This document shows, piece after piece, positions 60,921-64,000 of a DNA stretch of 64,000 bases. A model generated the notes under the pieces. The model had not been told where the DNA came from and searched no databases. It worked only from the letters and a program-made list of their open reading frames with translations. The DNA is taken from positions 992,001 through 1,056,000 of the forward strand of contig NZ_CP014518.1 of the NCBI RefSeq assembly GCF_001577305.1. Direction: 5' to 3'. The position numbers were made by a program, and so were the translations under genes. The DNA is from Sinomonas atrocyanea (GTDB lineage Bacteria; Actinomycetota; Actinomycetes; Actinomycetales; Micrococcaceae). Each line of letters opens with the position of its first letter. Positions within the stretch are counted from its first letter, which is position 1.

Positions 60921-61249
60921 CGCCTTAGCCCCTCCGCTCTCGTGGAAACTCGGGCTGCGTGAGGCCGGTGGGGGCCGCCCCCGCGCCGCACCATGAACTC
61001 TTGCCCTTGGCGTCCCTCCCCGGTAGGGCCGTTCGACCGCCAGCAGTGCGGGCAGCCTTGGCCGTGCCGGTTCCTCTTGAACTGCTCAACAGCGGCTTGG
61101 TCGCCGAACGAGGGCACTTGTCCAAGGCGCCGGTCCTGGACAGCCCCTCCGGGCCCATCGGGGCGGCGGACATGGCCGCGCACAAGGGCCCAGGATGCCG
61201 TCGGTGACGGTCCCGGGCCCTTCTGCTTGCCCCTGAGCGGGGCGCCCTG
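60921..61249. other. Gene-free apart from a terminator; possible zinc-motif remnant
   Basis: One plus-strand frame contains RQQCGQPWPCRFLLN, reminiscent of the CxxC...WPC pattern of the decayed gene at 53526, but it has no proper start or second Cys pair. It is noted as a possible relic only. Confidence 0.35.
61184..61222 (-). terminator. Hairpin terminator downstream of the LGFP/L,D-transpeptidase gene
   Basis: AAGGGCCC pairs with GGGCCCTT around an inner CCGTC/GACGG stem. Read on the minus strand it lies 28 bp after the stop codon of the transpeptidase gene. Confidence 0.65.
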
Positions 61250-62974
61250 TCAGTGGAACAGGTCGGAGCGGACGCCCATGATGATGCGGTCGCCGCTGTG
61301 CGCCTTCTGCAGCCAGTCGACGAGGTTCCAGTCCGGCAGGGCGATGCACCCGGCCGTCGGGGCGGTGTTCTCGTGCAGGAAGATCGCGAACCCGGCGTCC
61401 TGGACGATGCCCGAGTCGGGCGGCCTGTTGTAGTTCAGGACCGCCCCCTCCCTGTAGTCGTGGGTGGACCGGGTGGCGAAGTACCACATGTTCTCGTCGT
61501 ACCCGACCCACGCGGACTCCTCGAAGTACTGGTTGTACTCCGGGGTGCCGGGGTTGCCGCCCCAGCGCGAGTCGGGGTTGAGGGTCTGGTACGGCAGGGC
61601 GGTGCCCGGGTTGCCGAGGCCGAAGGCCTGCGTGACCGAGTAGTCGCCCGTGGGGGAGTACTCGTACCGGGTGGGGCCGGACGCGACGCCCGGGGGCTTG
61701 AACCCGGACCGGCCCACGGTCGCCGGCGTGTACCAGTCGGGCCAGTAGACCCCGGCGGTGTTCTGGCAGCGGATGAACCATGCGTTGTACGACCCGTAGT
61801 ACTCGGCGACCGCGAAGGACACGGCAGAGGCGCCGTAGCTGGGGTAGTTGGAGTGGCCGTTGTTCAGCGACTCGCACTCGTTGTACCCGTGGATGCCGGT
61901 GATGCCGGCGATCCAGGTGATGGTCCCGCCCTGGAACTTCTGGATGCAGGCCGAGCCGCTGCACTGCTCGTCCGTGACCGGGTAGCCCATGGACCCGTTC
62001 TCGTACCCGGTGCCTGCGTATGCTGCGCGGATGCCACCGCGGGAGGTGTGGGCGCCCGACGCCGGGGACCAGTAGATGGCCCCGCCCTGGTAGAGCTGGT
62101 AGACGCCGCTGCTGCGGATCGGGACCTCGTCGGTGGTGGGGTAGCCGAGGGGCCCATTCTCGTACCCGCTGGCCGCCCAGCCGGCGCGGACGGCGCCGCC
62201 GGAGCTGTGGGCGCCGGTGGTCGGGGACCAGAGGATGGCGCCGCCTTGGTAGAGCTGGTAGACGCCGCCGCTGCGGATCGGGACCTCCTCCGAGGTGGGG
62301 TAGCCGAGGAAGCCGTTCTCCCAACCCTTTGCGGCGAACTCGCTGCGGATCCCGCCGTGGGAGGTGTGGGCGCCGGTGGCCGGGGACCAGTAGACGGCCC
62401 CGCCCTGGTAGAGCTGGTAGACGCCGCCGTCGCGGATGGCGACCTCATCCGTGGTGGGGTAGCCGAGGAAGCCCGTGGGGCCGCCGGTCGATGCCCAGCG
62501 GGCGCCGACGCCGCCTCCGACGGTGTGGGCCCCGGTGGCGGCGATCCAGTAGATGGCCCCGTGCTGGAACGTCTCGGCGCAGCCACCGCCCGGGGGGCTG
62601 GTGCAGTCCTCGGCAGTGACGGGTGCCCCGAGCCAGCCGGTGGCGCCGCCGAGGGCGGCGTACTTGGACTGGATGGGGGAGGGCGCCGGGGGCGTGCTGG
62701 GTGGGCTCGTCGGCGCCCCGGTGGGCGTCGCGGTCGAGGTGGGGGACGGAGTCGCAGTGCCGGTCGGCGAACCGGTTGGAGAATCGCTCGCCGTGACAAT
62801 GGGCGTCGAGGTGGCGGTGGCGGTCGGGTCTGCCGTCGACGTGTTGGTCGGGGAGGGGCTGGCGGTGTCGGTCGGGGACGGGGCGGCCGTGGTGGCCTGG
62901 GACGGTGCAGCCGTCGTTATGAGTGCGGCCAGCGCCAGCGCTGCCGCCCACCCCCCGTGGCGGCGGATAGTCAT
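61250..62974 (-). CDS. Secreted LGFP-repeat protein with C-terminal L,D-transpeptidase-like domain
   Basis: 574 residues. A signal peptide (WAAALALAALITTAAPSQA) is followed by a Ser/Thr/Pro-rich linker of about 75 residues. Then come five LGFP repeats of about 53 residues (NGFLGYPTSEEVPI, GVYQLYQGGAIYWSP, TGAH), the third and fourth nearly identical. The last 200 residues end FAIFLHENTAPTAGCIALPDWNLVDWL, the His...GC(I/V)A motif of YkuD-type transpeptidases with the catalytic Cys. LGFP repeats bind the cell envelope, so it probably crosslinks or modifies peptidoglycan. ATG 62974 overlaps the stop of the lipoprotein gene. Confidence 0.85.
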   Translation of the reverse strand: MTIRRHGGWAAALALAALITTAAPSQATTAAPSPTDTASPSPTNTSTADPTATATSTPIVTASDSPTGSPTGTATPSPTSTATPTGAPTSPPSTPPAPSPIQSKYAALGGATGWLGAPVTAEDCTSPPGGGCAETFQHGAIYWIAATGAHTVGGGVGARWASTGGPTGFLGYPTTDEVAIRDGGVYQLYQGGAVYWSPATGAHTSHGGIRSEFAAKGWENGFLGYPTSEEVPIRSGGVYQLYQGGAILWSPTTGAHSSGGAVRAGWAASGYENGPLGYPTTDEVPIRSSGVYQLYQGGAIYWSPASGAHTSRGGIRAAYAGTGYENGSMGYPVTDEQCSGSACIQKFQGGTITWIAGITGIHGYNECESLNNGHSNYPSYGASAVSFAVAEYYGSYNAWFIRCQNTAGVYWPDWYTPATVGRSGFKPPGVASGPTRYEYSPTGDYSVTQAFGLGNPGTALPYQTLNPDSRWGGNPGTPEYNQYFEESAWVGYDENMWYFATRSTHDYREGAVLNYNRPPDSGIVQDAGFAIFLHENTAPTAGCIALPDWNLVDWLQKAHSGDRIIMGVRSDLFH

Positions 62975-63417
62975 TCCGTCCTCTCTTGGGAGACGGCGGC
63001 GGCGCAGTCGGTTCCCGCGGAGGGGGCGTCCTTGCCGAAGCCGGTGGCGGAGACCTGGGCGGTCTGGCCGGGGGCGAGGGTCTTCTGGATGAGGGCGTGG
63101 TCGAGGACCGAGGTGTCCCGGGTGAGGCCGATCGCAACGGTGAACGCCGCCCGGGCGGCTCCCTGGTTGGACAGAGTTGCCGTGTACGACCAAGTGCCGT
63201 CCACGCCCTTCTGGCAGTGCTCGCCGCTGAGGGCGCCCTCGGCCATGGCCGACGCGACGGCGGGCGCCACGGTGACTGTCGCGGAAGGGACCTGGGCTGC
63301 GGCGGTGGTGCCCGGCGCCGCCGGGGCTGCTCCCGGCGCCGCGCAGCCGGCCAGCGCCGCCGGAAGCAGGAGCGAGGCGGCGAGCCTGAGGGCCAGTGGC
63401 CCGGGTCTTGATCTCAT
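62971..63417 (-). CDS. Putative lipoprotein, operon partner of the transpeptidase-like gene
   Basis: 148 residues with a lipobox (AALAGC, Cys 25). After a Pro/Ala linker the mature part contains two cysteines (GEHCQKGVDGTWSYTATLSNQG, AGTDCAAAV) that may form a disulphide, with beta-rich sequence typical of an Ig-like or FxLYD-like fold (AAFTVAIGLTRDTSVLDHALIQKTLAPGQTAQVSATGFG). No named family is certain. Its stop overlaps the next ATG (ATGA), so both products are made together and both are exported. Confidence 0.75.
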   Translation of the reverse strand: MRSRPGPLALRLAASLLLPAALAGCAAPGAAPAAPGTTAAAQVPSATVTVAPAVASAMAEGALSGEHCQKGVDGTWSYTATLSNQGAARAAFTVAIGLTRDTSVLDHALIQKTLAPGQTAQVSATGFGKDAPSAGTDCAAAVSQERTE

Positions 63418-63442
63418 GGGTGTCCCCCGGATGGAAAGGTAA

Positions 63443-63458
63443 GTTGTACATGTACAAC
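63443..63458. promoter_or_regulatory. 16-bp perfect palindrome GTTGTACATGTACAAC
   Basis: It is 26 bp upstream of the lipoprotein start codon, AT-rich against the GC-rich background, and without mismatches. Position and symmetry indicate a dimeric repressor or activator site controlling the lipoprotein/transpeptidase operon. The cognate regulator is not evident in the window. Confidence 0.65.
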
Positions 63459-63573
63459 CTAGTGGCTTGGGCTGGAATCCGGCCTGATGCGAGACAGGAC
63501 CTTCTCCTCTCCATGTCGGCCGTTGCCGGTCCCTAGAATTTGGGCGGGGAGGGACCGGCGATGAGGGCCGGAC

Positions 63574-63855
63574 ATGGACAGAGACCTCATGCACGAGTTG
63601 GCCTGGCAGATCACGGGTCTGCCGGTCCCCGCGCAGCAGGACGAGGCGGACTTCGCTGCGGCGCTCCACCGGGTCGAGACATTCCTGGCCGAGTACAGGC
63701 ACGTCCCCGACCCGAAGGCCGGGGACGCGTACGAGGCACGGCTGGGGTCCTGGCTCGACGCCGAGCGGGCCGCCGATGAGCACGGCGCCTTGTCCCAGAA
63801 GCGCAGGGAGCGGATCCAGCAGGTCGTCGGCCCTGAGTGGCGCGCCGCCGGATAG
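63574..63855 (+). CDS. Small protein with helicase-associated-domain-like helix bundle
   Basis: 93 residues from ATG 63574 after GATGAGGGCCGGAC. Predominantly helical; YEARLGSWLDAERAADEHGALSQKRRERIQQV resembles the LgxWl...R..g.L...r...L pattern of helicase-associated (HA) domains, which bind DNA or act as modules beside helicases. Here the module stands alone. It is divergent from the lipoprotein operon. The function is unknown. Confidence 0.55.
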   Translation: MDRDLMHELAWQITGLPVPAQQDEADFAAALHRVETFLAEYRHVPDPKAGDAYEARLGSWLDAERAADEHGALSQKRRERIQQVVGPEWRAAG

Positions 63856-64000
63856 GGCGTGGTGAGCGTCCTGCGGGAGGGTTCCGCCGAAGCGCTGACC
63901 GTGCTCCCGGACCGACCGGCCCTGACCACGCTGGCTCCCCGATGTGCGTCCGCCCAGTTTCGGGGCGCCGAATTCTGGTGCTTTGCACATGTTCCGGCGA
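63856..64000. other. Window end; no supported gene
   Basis: A plus-strand frame from GTG 63862 stays open to the window edge but has no recognisable content. Confidence 0.3.

Noticed and set aside
61253..63442. A 729-codon plus-strand frame opposite the LGFP protein
   Set aside because: Low-complexity Gly/Ala/Val/Asp composition typical of antisense to Pro/Ser/Thr/Gly-rich coding DNA; the minus strand has signal peptide, repeats and catalytic motif.

Overview
The window is about 68% GC by eye, densely coded on both strands, and carries gene families typical of Actinomycetota: a DUF4193 zinc-ribbon protein, a SARP/BTAD regulator, two 67-residue cold-shock proteins, LGFP repeats in front of an L,D-transpeptidase-like domain, FadR-type GntR regulators and ROK regulators. 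A soil-type member of the Micrococcaceae (Arthrobacter/Sinomonas-like) is my best guess. That is inferred from family content only.

Positions 1-16983 look like one large catabolic locus. On the minus strand are an edge-cut and frameshifted ketoglutarate-semialdehyde dehydrogenase, an MHS-type symporter, a GH88/105-type unsaturated glycuronyl hydrolase, a FadR-type regulator, and a CoA-linked block (enoyl-CoA hydratase, CaiB/BaiF CoA-transferase, acyl-CoA synthetase, a signal-less solute-binding-protein-like protein and a TIM-barrel-like protein). Divergently on the plus strand are a metallo-beta-lactamase-fold hydrolase, a Gfo/Idh/MocA oxidoreductase, an AraFGH-like sugar ABC transporter and an SDR dehydrogenase. 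Three copies of one operator-like motif (ATCAKATGAWAGGTT) sit at the heads of three of these transcription units, so they probably form one regulon.

Positions 17313-23245 hold an aldonate locus of the galactonate type (enolase-superfamily dehydratase, ACS-family MFS transporter, GntR regulator). Its neighbours are in decay: a DapA-family aldolase, a serine resolvase and a phytanoyl-CoA dioxygenase are remnants, and the GntR gene has a cold-shock-protein 3' end. Positions 23469-28022 are an amino-sugar operon (ROK regulator, APC permease, ROK kinase, NagB), followed by an esterase, a csp gene with a strong terminator, a DUF1016 nuclease broken by one stop codon, an acetyltransferase and a pRiA4b ORF-3-like protein. 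Positions 33809-39616 hold a polar amino-acid-type ABC transporter and an FMN alpha-hydroxy-acid oxidase, divergent from a PucR regulator.

From about 41.3 to 53.5 kb lies a genomic island. An integrase precedes a 3' fragment of tRNA-Thr(UGU), and a second, more diverged copy of the same fragment lies 9.84 kb further on. Between them are an excisionase-like gene, a frameshifted and truncated second integrase, a 326-bp duplication of a BTAD regulator's 5' end, a frameshifted STAS protein, and an intact five-gene surface-polysaccharide operon: small membrane protein, processive GT2 synthase, secreted lectin-like protein, UDP-GlcNAc 2-epimerase and DUF2334 deacetylase-like protein. After the island come chromosomal genes: DUF4193, csp, a DUF2235 hydrolase, tandem PD-(D/E)XK-like paralogues, a CbbX/EccA-like AAA+ ATPase, a CPBP protease, and a lipoprotein plus LGFP/L,D-transpeptidase pair behind a 16-bp perfect palindrome.

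Several genes differ from an intact reading frame by a single base, often in a homopolymer (about 720, 46295, 52610 and 53643). Whether these are real lesions or base-calling errors cannot be settled from the sequence alone.
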